64,000 nt of DNA from Gp1-AA133 sp964641665. GTDB lineage: Bacteria; Acidobacteriota; Terriglobia; Terriglobales; Acidobacteriaceae. Positions 34,506 to 43,640 of this stretch are shown here, piece by piece. Position 1 is the first letter of the stretch. Each line of letters opens with the position of its first letter. Under the pieces are notes generated by a model. That model made no database searches. It worked only from the letters and a program-made list of their open reading frames with translations, and was not told the origin of the DNA. The DNA is taken from contig CAZXKO010000077.1 in the NCBI GenBank assembly GCA_964641665.1, positions 1-64,000 on the forward strand. Direction: 5' to 3'. Made by a program: the position numbers and the translations under genes.

Positions 34506-35516
34506 TCAACTTCGCCCCTGGACCTTCTCCAGAAAACCCTGCAGCTCTGGCGGCAACCCTCGCTCAAACGAAAGCTGTTTCCCTGTCCGCGGATGCCGCA
34601 ATTCCAACGCTGCGGCGTGCAGAAAGTTCCGTTGCAGCGTAATGGCCGGGGTGCTCTCCTCCGCCGCGCGCCCCTTGCCTTTGCGCGCGAGCGCCTTTAT
34701 CTCCCGCGCCGCCCCGTACAACACATCCCCTACCACAGGATGTCCCAGAGACGACAAATGCACGCGAATCTGGTGCGTTCGTCCCGTATCGATTTTCAAC
34801 TCGAGCAAACTGAACTTCCCGAAATCCGATTCGATGCGTTTGCGCACCAGGTAATGCGTAATTGCCTCGCGACCGCCTGAGCCCCGCGTGGTCATGCGCG
34901 TGCGCCGCACGCTGTCCCGGCGGATGCTCGAGTTGATCGTCCCACGCTCCGCCTTCACCCACCCGTGCACCAGCGCGATGTAGGTCTTCTTTACCTGTCG
35001 CGCGGAGAATTGCGCGGCCAGATTGCGATGCGTCTCGTCATTTTTTGCCACTACGATTAGCCCGCTGGTTTCCTTGTCCAGCCGATGCACGACCCCGGGC
35101 CGCACCTCGCCCCCTACCCCCGAAAGCCGTCCGAAGCGGTGCAGAAGCGCATTCACAAGCGTGCCGCGATTCCGCTCATCATCGGTCGCCCCTGCACCAG
35201 CATGCACCATCATGCCTGCCCGCTTGTTGACGATCGCCAAATCGTCATCCTCGTACACCAGCTCAAGGGGAATGTCCTCCGGAATCGCCCGCAGGGGCTC
35301 CACTCGCGCGTTCCCCAGCAACTTCACCTGCTGACCCTCGCGCAGGCGCTGCGATGCCTTGGCCCCTACGCCGTCGACGACCACGAGTTCCTGCTCGATG
35401 AGTTGCTGCACGCGCCCCCGGCTGACCTCGGGGATCTTGGTCACAAGAAACTGGTCGAGCCGCCCCCCGGCCTCTTCAGTCGTGACCTGGAAAACCACAG
35501 GGAATGTTTCAGACAT
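34506..35516 (-). CDS. rluD: RluA-family 23S rRNA pseudouridine synthase (RluD-like)
   Basis: Converts uridine to pseudouridine in rRNA. The 336-residue protein has an N-terminal S4 RNA-binding domain (about 14-75; GRLDQFLVTKIPEVSRGRVQQLI) and the catalytic domain (about 88-300). The catalytic Asp is in HRLDKETSGL near residue 145. A PINRPAGM-like motif is varied to VNKRAGM. The C-terminal tail is basic. RluD-type modifies helix 69 in other species; exact target sites are inferred. It lies downstream of lgt on the same strand. Confidence 0.93.
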   Translation of the reverse strand: MSETFPVVFQVTTEEAGGRLDQFLVTKIPEVSRGRVQQLIEQELVVVDGVGAKASQRLREGQQVKLLGNARVEPLRAIPEDIPLELVYEDDDLAIVNKRAGMMVHAGAGATDDERNRGTLVNALLHRFGRLSGVGGEVRPGVVHRLDKETSGLIVVAKNDETHRNLAAQFSARQVKKTYIALVHGWVKAERGTINSSIRRDSVRRTRMTTRGSGGREAITHYLVRKRIESDFGKFSLLELKIDTGRTHQIRVHLSSLGHPVVGDVLYGAAREIKALARKGKGRAAEESTPAITLQRNFLHAAALELRHPRTGKQLSFERGLPPELQGFLEKVQGRS

Positions 35517-35623
35517 TGGGAACGAGGAAGTCTATCGTAGGATGTCGCTGGAAGGTCAAAACTCGCTGGTCGAACCTGACAACATGGCGAGGCCGATTGC
35601 CGGGTGCCGAATATTGGTGCTCC

Positions 35624-36421
35624 TTACGCCCCCGCCTCCGCGGCCTTGTGTACCCCGCCCTTCAGCCACCAGATCACGCCACCCACTACCACGAGCCCAA
35701 TGGCGATCAACTGCGTGCCGCTCATTAGCCCGCCGAACACTGAACCGCGCCCGGGATCGCCTCGCAGAAATTCCAGGAAGAATCGCGCCACGCCATAAAG
35801 CACCAGGTACGCGCCGAACACCTGCCCATCGAACTTCTTGCGCTTCAGCATCCACATCAGCAGGAAGAAATTCGCCAGCTCCACCGCGAACTCAAAGAGC
35901 TGGGTTGGCTCCAGCGCTTCGTTCAGTGGGGTCCCCACCAATTGGTTCGCTACCGGATTCGTAAATGTCACGCCCCACCACGCGTTCGTGGGCTTGCCGA
36001 AGCAGCACCCCGCCGCAAAGCAGCCGAGCCGTCCAATCGCGTGCCCCAGAGCCAGCCCCGGCGCAAAGGCGTCACAGGTAGCCAATGCGGGCAAACGGTT
36101 CTTCCGGATGTACCAGACCGCGGCCCCGAGCGCCGCAATCAACCCGCCCGAAAACACGCCCCCGGCCTGCAGGGTGCTGATGCTGAAAATGTCGGTCCAG
36201 TGTGGGTAGTTATTCCAGTCGTAAATGACGTAGAGAATCTTCGCCCCTACAATCCCGCACAGCACCACGACGATTCCCAGATTCCAGGCCTTATCTGGAT
36301 CGATCCCCTGGCGCGCCGAATTGCGCACGCTGATCCAAAGCCCGATCAGGACCCCGGTTGCCACCAGCAGACCGTAGGTAGGCAGAAAAAATCGTCCGAC
36401 ATGAAAAAGTTGTGGATGCAC
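35624..36421 (-). CDS. lgt: Prolipoprotein diacylglyceryl transferase
   Basis: First enzyme of lipoprotein maturation, transferring diacylglycerol from phosphatidylglycerol to the lipobox cysteine. The 265-residue protein has about seven transmembrane segments starting with FHVGRFFLPTYGLLVATGV. The Lgt signature is seen around HAIGRLGCFAAGCCFGKPT near residue 125, where an N is replaced by C compared with the usual R-x-G-N motif; the change is also seen in relatives by my recollection. Located upstream of rluD. Inner membrane. Confidence 0.95.
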   Translation of the reverse strand: MHPQLFHVGRFFLPTYGLLVATGVLIGLWISVRNSARQGIDPDKAWNLGIVVVLCGIVGAKILYVIYDWNNYPHWTDIFSISTLQAGGVFSGGLIAALGAAVWYIRKNRLPALATCDAFAPGLALGHAIGRLGCFAAGCCFGKPTNAWWGVTFTNPVANQLVGTPLNEALEPTQLFEFAVELANFFLLMWMLKRKKFDGQVFGAYLVLYGVARFFLEFLRGDPGRGSVFGGLMSGTQLIAIGLVVVGGVIWWLKGGVHKAAEAGA

Positions 36422-36561
36422 TGGTCCGTTAGATGCACGAAAAGAAGATTTTGCCCAACGTCAGTTTAACAGGGCAAGGGAGCAACGAAGAGCCAGGGAA
36501 GGAGAGAAGTCCGGCACAGCACTTGGCTGACGACTGAAGACCAGTGACTGAAGACTGAAGT

Positions 36562-36758
36562 AAAGCCGACCCGCCGCGCCGTGTGGCAGGCCGAGAATGA
36601 ACCCGTCCTTGACGGTGGGAACCCGCCGAGACCCTTTAGGCATCTCCGCATGGCGGAGCATCGCACACCGGATCATATGTCGAGTCGAGTCCCCGTTCAT
36701 TCGGTGTTGGTTCAAAAATCGGTTACCACCATCACCAACGTCGCAGGTCGGCTTTCAG
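36562..36758 (-). ncRNA. ssrS: Candidate 6S RNA
   Basis: A 13-base closing stem joins the ends of a 194-base segment: on the minus strand AAAGCCGACCTGC (36755-36743) pairs with GCGGGTCGGCTTT (36574-36562), with one G-U. Inside, CCGAATGAAC pairs with GTTCATTC-TCGG, and an apical hairpin CTCCGC-CAT-GCGGAG is present, giving a long rod interrupted by bulges as in 6S RNA. A promoter-like TTGCGC-17-TAGCAT sits at the correct place upstream. The gene is downstream of zapA, the classical ssrS neighbour. The sequence itself was not matched to a covariance model, so the family call is inference. Confidence 0.55.
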
Positions 36759-36764
36759 AATTGG

Positions 36765-36793
36765 ATGCTAGGGAATCTTTCCAAGATGCGCAA
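36765..36793 (-). promoter_or_regulatory. Sigma-70-like promoter for the candidate 6S RNA
   Basis: Read on the minus strand, TTGCGC (36793-36788) and TAGCAT (36770-36765) are separated by 17 bases. The predicted start is near 36,758, just before the closing stem of the RNA. Between it and zapA lies a hairpin TGTTGAGG/CCTCAACA (36,866-36,885). Confidence 0.45.
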
Positions 36794-37004
36794 GAGGGGA
36801 GCCGCAAATAGTTGGCACTTGACTTGCCAGCAGAAATCAAGACGAGCAATGGACGAAGGACCGCCTGTTGAGGAGGCCCTCAACAAGCACAGGATTCCTG
36901 CGGCCTAGACCCTTCACTTCGGTCACGAACGACGATTCGCTGTTAGAAGGAATTGTTACGAAGATTATTGCACTAAAGTTACGCGCCGCGAATATTTCCG
37001 ACGC

Positions 37005-37361
37005 TCATCCCGCCCGCTTTGCCTCAGCCAGCACTTCGTCTAGCGCGCTCTCCAGTCGATGTGCGCGCTGCTGGTACCCCGAAGATCCCCCATCACTTCT
37101 GCGCTTGAGCAAGTGATACTCGTCCGCAATATTCAACGCTGCCAGGACCGCCAGTCGAACCGTATCGATGGTATTGGTTTGTTCCGCCACCGCCCGCATC
37201 TTGGCGTCGACATATTCGGCGAGTTTCAGAATATATTCCGGGTCGGAGCCGCGCAGGTTATAACCTTGATCGAAGATTTCTACGCGCACGCTGGTGTTAT
37301 TCGCGTCTTTCACCGGGTTTTGTCGGGTCGCCGTTGCCATAGTTGTCCTCTCTGTGCGCAC
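37005..37361 (-). CDS. zapA: Cell division protein ZapA
   Basis: Z-ring-associated protein. The 118-residue sequence has the ZapA N-terminal domain (VEIFDQGYNLRG, then the SDPEYILKLAEYVDAKMRAV helix) and a C-terminal coiled-coil tail. The Start is ATG 37361. It is followed by the 6S RNA candidate and preceded by a coiled-coil gene on the same strand. It promotes FtsZ bundling at midcell. Confidence 0.92.
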   Translation of the reverse strand: MRTERTTMATATRQNPVKDANNTSVRVEIFDQGYNLRGSDPEYILKLAEYVDAKMRAVAEQTNTIDTVRLAVLAALNIADEYHLLKRRSDGGSSGYQQRAHRLESALDEVLAEAKRAG

Positions 37362-37406
37362 CGGCCGTGTCTCTCGAAGCGGCTACGCCCAAGCTAGCCG
37401 GTATTC

Positions 37407-37715
37407 CTAACTCGCCGCCTTTTCCTCGCCGACGGCGTCGATCTGGCGCAACATCTTCTCCACCCTGCCGCGCACTTCTTCGCGATCCTTGCGCAACTGT
37501 ACCGCTTCGCGTCGCAGAGACTCGATTTCCTCGTCGCGTTCGTCCAGTTGCGCCCGCACGCGCTGTAGCTCGCGCTCAGAGGCCGTCCTCGCCTCTCGCG
37601 CTGCCTTGTACATCTCAATAGTGCGATAAACCTTCTCTTCCAACGTCTGGAAATCGTCGGCCGGAACCTCGACAGGTACCTCTTCAGCCTCTTTGAGAGC
37701 CATGATGGACATCAT
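37407..37715 (-). CDS. Small coiled-coil protein upstream of zapA (ZapB-like)
   Basis: A 102-residue protein dominated by a heptad coiled coil (about residues 22-92, rich in E, R, K and L) after an acidic N-terminus. An alternative start at Met5 (37703) is possible. Its position 45 bases upstream of zapA on the same strand suggests a paired division gene, comparable to ZapB, a coiled-coil Z-ring protein. Sequence similarity to ZapB cannot be shown from such a repetitive sequence, so this is a context-based label. Confidence 0.65.
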   Translation of the reverse strand: MMSIMALKEAEEVPVEVPADDFQTLEEKVYRTIEMYKAAREARTASERELQRVRAQLDERDEEIESLRREAVQLRKDREEVRGRVEKMLRQIDAVGEEKAAS

Positions 37716-37784
37716 CCCGCAGGAAATTTCGTTCTTGAGCGCAGTATACCCCAGAAATCTGTGGAAACATCGTGAAGTTCCGTT

Positions 37785-38990
37785 CTACCGCGTGTGCCTG
37801 CACAATTTCTTCAGGCGCTCTGCGGCTGCATCCAGCGTGTCGTCCTTCTTGCAGAACGCAAAACGTACCTGTGAGGCGCCATCTTTCCGATCTCGATAAA
37901 AACTAGACCCGGGTACCGCCGCGACCCCGATCTCGCTCACCAGGTACTTCGTGAATGCGACATCGTCAGCAAACCCGAACCCGCGGATGTCCGTCATCAC
38001 ATAGTAAGCGCCGCGCGGCAGAAAGCATTGGAAGCCCGCCTGCTCCAGCGCGGGAATCAATCGGTCTCTCCGTTTGCGGTATCCCTCGGCCAGATTCACG
38101 TAGTAATTCTCCGGCAAACTGAGCGCAGATGCTCCCGCCTCCTGTAGCGGCGCAGGCGCACCGACCGTCAGAAAGTCGTGGACCTTGCGAATCGCATCCG
38201 TGATTCGCGGCGGCGCAATCGTCCAGCCCACACGCCAACCCGTCACAGCATAGGTCTTCGACATTCCGTTGATCGTGACGGTCCGGTCTTGCATGCCGTC
38301 AAGCGATGCCATCGAGATGTGCTGCGTTCCGTCGTACAGAATGTGCTCGTAGATTTCATCCGTGATGGCCAGCACATCGAACTTCACGCACAGGTCGCGG
38401 ATCAGTTCCAGTTCCGCGCGCGTGAACACTCTCCCGGTTGGATTGTTCGGGGTGTTTACGATGATCGCCTTGGTGTGCTCGTGGAAGGCTGCGCGCAACT
38501 CGCCTTCGTCAAACGTCCACTCTCCTTCCGCGTCGCGCGGCGGGCGCAGACTCACGAATCGCGGTTTCGCCCCGCTCAAGATCGAATCGGGCCCGTAGTT
38601 TTCATAGTACGGCTCGAAGATGACAACCTCGTCGCCCGCGTTGCATACCGCCAGCAGGGTTGAGATCATCGCCTCGGTTGATCCGCAACAGACCGTCACC
38701 TGCTTTTCAGGATCAACTTCCACTCCCTGCGAAGCTTTCATTTTGCGCGCGATCGCTTCACGCAGGTTCCTCGCCCCCCAGGTGATGGCGTATTGGTTGA
38801 GGTCCGCTCCAATCGCCTGCTGCGCTGCCGCCTTGATCTCAGCCGGTGCGGGAAAATCCGGAAATCCCTGCGCCAGGTTGATGGCTCCGTGCAGCATCGC
38901 CTGCCGGGTCATCTCGCGGATGACCGACTCGGTGAAGTGCGCCACCCTGTCGCTCAGAAAATGTGTGTTGTGAGTCGCCGTTTCAGTCAT
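37785..38990 (-). CDS. PLP-dependent class I/II aminotransferase (kynurenine/methionine type)
   Basis: A 401-residue fold type I enzyme. GFPDFPAP and NQYAITWG at the N-terminus, the substrate-binding NNPTGRV, and the PLP lysine in INGMSKTYAVTGWRVGW are clear, as is the conserved VRFAFCKKDD arginine-containing C-terminal motif. The resemblance is to YbdL/CCBL-like enzymes acting on methionine, glutamine or kynurenine. The gene lies on the same strand as pheST but about 950 bases beyond a frameshifted gene and terminator, so its grouping with pheT is not shown. Confidence 0.92.
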   Translation of the reverse strand: MTETATHNTHFLSDRVAHFTESVIREMTRQAMLHGAINLAQGFPDFPAPAEIKAAAQQAIGADLNQYAITWGARNLREAIARKMKASQGVEVDPEKQVTVCCGSTEAMISTLLAVCNAGDEVVIFEPYYENYGPDSILSGAKPRFVSLRPPRDAEGEWTFDEGELRAAFHEHTKAIIVNTPNNPTGRVFTRAELELIRDLCVKFDVLAITDEIYEHILYDGTQHISMASLDGMQDRTVTINGMSKTYAVTGWRVGWTIAPPRITDAIRKVHDFLTVGAPAPLQEAGASALSLPENYYVNLAEGYRKRRDRLIPALEQAGFQCFLPRGAYYVMTDIRGFGFADDVAFTKYLVSEIGVAAVPGSSFYRDRKDGASQVRFAFCKKDDTLDAAAERLKKLCRHTR

Positions 38991-39096
38991 AGCCCGGCCA
39001 GACTAGCACACCAAGCGGGATTGTCATTTCGATGAGACCGCAGTTTTGGGCAGGGGGCGCGAAGAACAAAAAAAAGAGCCAATGGTTAAGCACCCG

Positions 39097-39742
39097 CTAG
39101 CGTTTGTGTAACACCTTCCGCCGTAAATCGGGCCAGAACTCTTCGAACGCATCGCTGGTCATGCGTCCCAACACGCCCCATACGCAGAGCACCACTGCGT
39201 TGCCCGTATGGGCTTCGCTACCGGCGCGCCACGTGTTCGACAAGAAGTTGTTTCCGACATTCCCCGCGAAGCGCGCGTATGCCGAATGCCACTGTCCGTC
39301 CCGATGCGGCGCCAGAAAGGTTGTTTTCACCACATACTTAAATGCGCGGCCCGAAGCCGTGTGCGGGCGAACGGAAGTGGCGCGGGTCCTCCCCCCCAGC
39401 CGAGCCTAACTCCGCTTCAATCAGGTTGCCGGTCGCGACTCCCGTCAGACGCATCCCATTGCGCTTTCCAAACCCGTCCCAATGGGTTCCGCATTCGGAC
39501 GGCGCGTCGCGCATCGTTCCCCATCCGGCATTGATCGGCCCGACGAGAAAGAGCCGGGAAGGTCCGATCGTCGAGTTCAAGAACCACCGCATGCGGCCAG
39601 ATCCGTTCGCTGGCCGGTAGTTCTCGATCGATCCCGCAGGTGACGTCGTCGTGATCCCATAACTCCGACTCGAGCTCGGCCCGCTCCCGGATTGTCCATA
39701 GGCGGGCAAAAGCAGAATGGACAACAGCACCATTAACTTCAT
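39097..39742 (-). pseudogene. Exported hypothetical protein, frameshifted
   Basis: ATG 39742 starts a signal peptide (about residues 1-17) and a beta-rich protein with a block GWGTMRDAPSECGTHWDG. After about 125 residues the family-like sequence moves to the other frame near 39,370-39,385: the shifted frame continues with RPHTASGRAFKYVVKTTFLA and ends FEEFWPDLRRKVLHKR, the kind of C-terminus seen in acidobacterial proteins of this type (from memory). Removing one base (for example a T in CGTTCGCCC) restores the frame. Function unknown; likely exported. Confidence 0.6.
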
Positions 39743-39861
39743 GCAGACTCCGTAATTCAAAAATGCGGAGCGGAGAAGGGGACAGCACAAAGCAGCCCGA
39801 TTGAATCGACTATATATGCAGAAGGGGAACAAGTGCACGCCAATGGAGGGAGGGGTCGAAT

Positions 39862-39893
39862 GAAAAAAGGGGACCTCAGTGTTTCACCTGAGG
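39862..39893 (-). terminator. Terminator after pheT
   Basis: On the minus strand CCTCAG-GTGAAACA-CTGAGG followed by TCCCCTTTTTT: 6-base stem, 8-base loop, T run, about 43 bases past the pheT stop. Confidence 0.75.
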
Positions 39894-39935
39894 CCGGCAA
39901 CTGTGGCGGGGATGCGGTGTAACATTGAGGCCAAG

Positions 39936-41978
39936 CTAGCCTCGCAACACGCCGCCCAGGCCCTCGAGCGCCTTAATCAACTGCGCTGACCACTGTCCAA
40001 CTTCATCCTCGCGCAACGTCCGCTCGCCCGACTGGAACGTTGCCCGCAATAGAATCGAATACTTGCCCGCGGGCAGATTCCCGCCGCGGAAAATCTCCAC
40101 CGGCACAAAGGCGCGCAATGCACCCAGCCGCAGTCCAGTCACCGCGTGCTCGATCTGTTCGAATGTCACCGTGTCCGCGAAGATGAACGAAAAATCGCGC
40201 TCCACCCCAGGATGGCGGGGCAGGGCGCGGTACCGCCGCTCCTTGAGTTCGTGTTCGTACAGCCGATCCAGATAGAACTCCGCCAGAAAAACGTCCTGCC
40301 GCAGTTTTCGAGCGGCGGCCACGTCCGGATGAAGTTGGCCAAACTGAGCCACCACCGTTCCATCCATCACCGCCCGAGCTGATCGCCCGGGATGGTAATA
40401 GTCGGAAGCCTGGGCGTCGTAGTGGAGCGCGCTAGCCGTGAATGCCCCGAGCAAATTCTCCGCATCACCCTTGAGGTCGAAAAACGTTAGCGCCCGAGTT
40501 TCCTCAGGCCGGTGGACGTTCAACGGAAGAGCCTGGCCCGTGGCACCCAGACAAATCTGCTTCGGCTCGACGGACTTGTCTCCTTCCGCCTTGTACACGT
40601 GCCCGGCCTCAAACAGCCGCACGTTGCCGGTCCCGCGGTTCAGGTTGTACGCCAGCATGTTCAGCATGCCGGGCGCCAGCGTTGTCCGCATCACCGACGC
40701 TTCCTCGCTCAACGGATTCGCCAGCGGCAACGCCTCCGCGGCAGAGAACTTCTTCGCGTCCTCCGCCGAGATGAATGTCAACGATACAGATTCGCAGTAG
40801 CCCAGCCCCAGCAGGGAAGTACGCAGCGTCGTGTCCTTCTCCGCATCCCGCTGCTCGATCACCGCTCCCGCAAAGGCCGGCAGCGTATTCGCGAACCTGT
40901 CGTACCCATGCAGCCTCGCGATCTCTTCAATGAGGTCGATTTCTCGCTCAACATCCAGCCGCCACGACGGAATCGTCACCTCGAACTCTTCTTCGCCCCG
41001 CCGCTCCGCGGCAAATTCGAATCCGAGCCGGGAAAGGATCCGCAGTATATCGCCGGAACCCAGCGCCTTGCCCAGAATGCGTTGTACTTCCGAAATGTTC
41101 AGCACGATCGGCGCCTGGTCGCGGCCCCCGACCACTACGTCCATCACATCGCCGATCAGTTTTCCGCCGCCCGATTCCAGGATCAGTTCCGCGACCCGGT
41201 TGGTCGACACCACCGTCGATTCGAAGTCTGCCCCTCGCTCAAACCGGTGTGAAGCGTCGGTGTGCAGCCCGTGCCGCTTCGATGCCTTGCGGATGGTCGA
41301 CGGGTCCCACCAGGCCGACTCGATCAGAATGTTCCGCGTCTTCTCGGTAATCATCGTGTCGAACCCGCCCATCACCCCGGCGAGACCGACCGGTTTTTTC
41401 GCATCGGCCACCACGAGATCTTCACTCGTCAGCTTGCGGTCGACGCCATCGAGCGTTTTGAGCGTCTCGCCGGGGCGGGCAAAGCGAACGACGATGCGCG
41501 AGCCCTCCAGCAGATCGAGATCGAACACGTGCGTCGGCTTGCCGCTCTCCCACAGCACGTAGTTCGTTGCATCGACTGCATTGCTGATGGGCCGCTGATC
41601 GAGCAATTGCAGGCGGTGCGTGACCTTTGCCGGCGACGGCTTTATACTGACATCGCACACCACCCGCGCCGAAAAGCGCGGACAGTAACGCCCGTCCTCC
41701 ACCGTAGTCGTGACACCTGCCAATCCGCTGGCCGCAGGAAGCCTCGGCGTAATCGGCCGCAGCGGCACGTCGTAGAAGGCCGAAGCCTCGCGCGCGACCC
41801 CGTAGTGATTCATCGCGTCCGGCCGGTTGGTCCCGATCTCCATCTCGAAAACGGTATCTGCCCCTGTCCCCGAGATGCTCTCGACCGCAATCCCAATCGA
41901 AGTCAGATCTTCCGCCAGACGCCGGTCGTCGACTGGCAGGTCAACGAAGTCGCGCAGCCATGTCGGAGAGATCCTCAT
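39936..41978 (-). CDS. pheT: Phenylalanyl-tRNA synthetase beta subunit
   Basis: Beta chain of the alpha2-beta2 enzyme. The 680-residue protein has B1 (start, RISPTWLRDFVDL), the B3/B4 editing-region (about 100-330), B5, and the C-terminal FDX-ACB domain (about 590-680; ending TLREDEVGQWSAQLI). It lacks the usual EMAP-II-like tRNA-binding insert after the first 40 residues, so it is about 115 residues shorter than the E. coli chain. Aligned with pheS 260 bases upstream and rplT further up, it is the classic operon order. Confidence 0.95.
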   Translation of the reverse strand: MRISPTWLRDFVDLPVDDRRLAEDLTSIGIAVESISGTGADTVFEMEIGTNRPDAMNHYGVAREASAFYDVPLRPITPRLPAASGLAGVTTTVEDGRYCPRFSARVVCDVSIKPSPAKVTHRLQLLDQRPISNAVDATNYVLWESGKPTHVFDLDLLEGSRIVVRFARPGETLKTLDGVDRKLTSEDLVVADAKKPVGLAGVMGGFDTMITEKTRNILIESAWWDPSTIRKASKRHGLHTDASHRFERGADFESTVVSTNRVAELILESGGGKLIGDVMDVVVGGRDQAPIVLNISEVQRILGKALGSGDILRILSRLGFEFAAERRGEEEFEVTIPSWRLDVEREIDLIEEIARLHGYDRFANTLPAFAGAVIEQRDAEKDTTLRTSLLGLGYCESVSLTFISAEDAKKFSAAEALPLANPLSEEASVMRTTLAPGMLNMLAYNLNRGTGNVRLFEAGHVYKAEGDKSVEPKQICLGATGQALPLNVHRPEETRALTFFDLKGDAENLLGAFTASALHYDAQASDYYHPGRSARAVMDGTVVAQFGQLHPDVAAARKLRQDVFLAEFYLDRLYEHELKERRYRALPRHPGVERDFSFIFADTVTFEQIEHAVTGLRLGALRAFVPVEIFRGGNLPAGKYSILLRATFQSGERTLREDEVGQWSAQLIKALEGLGGVLRG

Positions 41979-41980
41979 AG

Positions 41981-42187
41981 CTAGACGGCGTCCGCCCTGC
42001 GTTTTCGATTTGCGACCTCTTCGACCGGTTCAGCGAAGTCCAGCATAAGACAATAAGCAGAAAATCCATCGAGAGGCCCACCACGGCATACTGCCCAGGA
42101 ACGGCGTGCTGGAAGGACTAAGACGACGCACAGATTGGACAGCGTCAGGCCTCCGAGAGCCACAAGCATCTTTCGTCTAAGTTTCAT
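41981..42187 (-). CDS. Possible small protein between pheS and pheT, 68 aa
   Basis: ATG 42187 starts a protein with a hydrophobic N-terminal segment (about residues 8-26) and a charged tail; the stop is 3 bases before the pheT start. It may be a small membrane or exported protein or simply an accidental frame in the 261-base gap. No clear RBS. No family recognised. Confidence 0.35.
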   Translation of the reverse strand: MKLRRKMLVALGGLTLSNLCVVLVLPARRSWAVCRGGPLDGFSAYCLMLDFAEPVEEVANRKRRADAV

Positions 42188-42239
42188 CTTGGCTCAAAGA
42201 TCCCTATTTTCGTAGGGCCACGATCATCGGACCATTGCC

Positions 42240-43361
42240 TCACCCAAACTGTTCCAGAAACCGCATATCCCCCTGGAAAAACAACTGAATGTCGTCGACA
42301 CCGTACTTCAGGATCGCAATTCGGTCCGCACCCATCCCGAACGCAAAGCCCGAGACCTTCTTCGGATCGTATCCGTCGTGCTTCACGAATTCGAACACGT
42401 TTGGATCGACCATGCCGCATCCGAGAATCTCGATCCAGCCCGTCGTCTTGCAAGGTCGGCAGGGTTCGTTCCCGCGTTTCCCGCTCCCCCCGCAAATGAA
42501 ACAACTCACCATCATCTCGGCGCTCGGCTCGGTAAACGGAAAAAATGACGGTCGGAACTGCGTCTTCACGCTCGACCCGAACAGGGCCTTCATCGCGTGA
42601 TCGAGCGTTCCCTTCAGGTCTCCAAACGTGATGTTGGTGTCTACCGCCAACCCCTCGATCTGGTGAAACATCGGCGAGTGGCTGGCGTCCGGCGGATCGT
42701 TGCGGTAGACCTTGCCGGGAATCACAATGCGCAATGGCGGTTTCAGCCTCTCCATTGTCCGGATCTGCACCGGAGAAGTATGCGTCCGAAGCAGTAGGCG
42801 CTCGCGCTGTGGTTTCTTGTCCTGACCTGCAAGAAAGAGCGTGTCCTGCATGTCGCGCGCCGGGTGGTTCGGCGGGAAATTCAGCGCCTCAAAGTTGTAG
42901 TAGTCGGTTTCAATCTCGGGACCCTCGGAAACCGAGTAGCCGAGGTTGCGGAACACGCCGACGATCTCATTCATGGTGCGGATGACGGGATGCTCAACAC
43001 CCAGCGTCCGGCGAACGCCGGGGAGGGTGATGTCGACCCGGCTCGCGGCGAGCCGCGCAGAAGAAACTCCTCCTTGCAACCGCTGGAGGGTCGCCGCGAC
43101 TCCCGCTTCCACTTTGTTCTTGAGTTCGTTGACCCGTTGCCCTGCATCGCGCTTGCCTTCTTTGGGCGCAGGCTTCAGCCACAGATCGTTGATCTGAGTG
43201 GTGATGCCGTCCTTGCGGGCGATCCATCGGTCGCGAAACGCCTTCCATTCATTTTCCCCACCGACCGCGGCCGCTTCGGACTCGAGCGCAGCCAGCAACT
43301 CCCGCGCCGCGATCTCGAGCGCCGCAGAGGAGAAGTCCGTCAGTTTCGGAACGGTGTACAT
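42240..43361 (-). CDS. pheS: Phenylalanyl-tRNA synthetase alpha subunit
   Basis: Catalytic subunit, 373 residues. The N-terminal coiled coil (about 15-95) is followed by the class II core: motif 1 near HPVIRTMNE, motif 2 in RIVIPGKVYRNDPPDASHSPMFHQIEG and motif 3 in FAFGMGADRIAILKYGVDD. The tail ends LEQFG. A CxxCxGSGKRGNEPCRPC stretch near residue 300 is a cysteine pair insertion typical of some bacterial PheS proteins. It is in the operon after rplT. Confidence 0.96.
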   Translation of the reverse strand: MYTVPKLTDFSSAALEIAARELLAALESEAAAVGGENEWKAFRDRWIARKDGITTQINDLWLKPAPKEGKRDAGQRVNELKNKVEAGVAATLQRLQGGVSSARLAASRVDITLPGVRRTLGVEHPVIRTMNEIVGVFRNLGYSVSEGPEIETDYYNFEALNFPPNHPARDMQDTLFLAGQDKKPQRERLLLRTHTSPVQIRTMERLKPPLRIVIPGKVYRNDPPDASHSPMFHQIEGLAVDTNITFGDLKGTLDHAMKALFGSSVKTQFRPSFFPFTEPSAEMMVSCFICGGSGKRGNEPCRPCKTTGWIEILGCGMVDPNVFEFVKHDGYDPKKVSGFAFGMGADRIAILKYGVDDIQLFFQGDMRFLEQFG

Positions 43362-43594
43362 GTGTTTCGCTTGCGAGATGCCCGTCGGGGTGCCGTCCCT
43401 GAATGGACTCGCGCTTCCTTGTCGTCTATTCCCCGCTCTTGCGTGCGGGACCAGTCCCTACCGTCGCTGCGCGACTATACCGCCGCCAACCGCCGGTTTC
43501 GCTGCTTCTTCAGCGACGCAACGACAAAAGTCAGATGAATCGATAGGGACCGATACACCGGCGCAGGAAGGTACACCCATCCCTCATCGACAAA

Positions 43595-43635
43595 AGGCCA
43601 AAAGCTAATGGCTAAAGGCTAAGTGCTAAAAGCTG
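43595..43635. repeat. GCTAATGGCTAAAGGCT simple repeat
   Basis: Imperfect tandem GCTAA-type units between pheS and rplT, downstream of rplT on the minus strand; related to the run at 15,267-15,306. Confidence 0.55.
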
Positions 43636-43640
43636 GTCTG

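Noticed and set aside
36466..36715. Small minus-strand ORFs between lgt and zapA
   Set aside because: They overlap the structured RNA candidate, lack similarity and look like chance frames.
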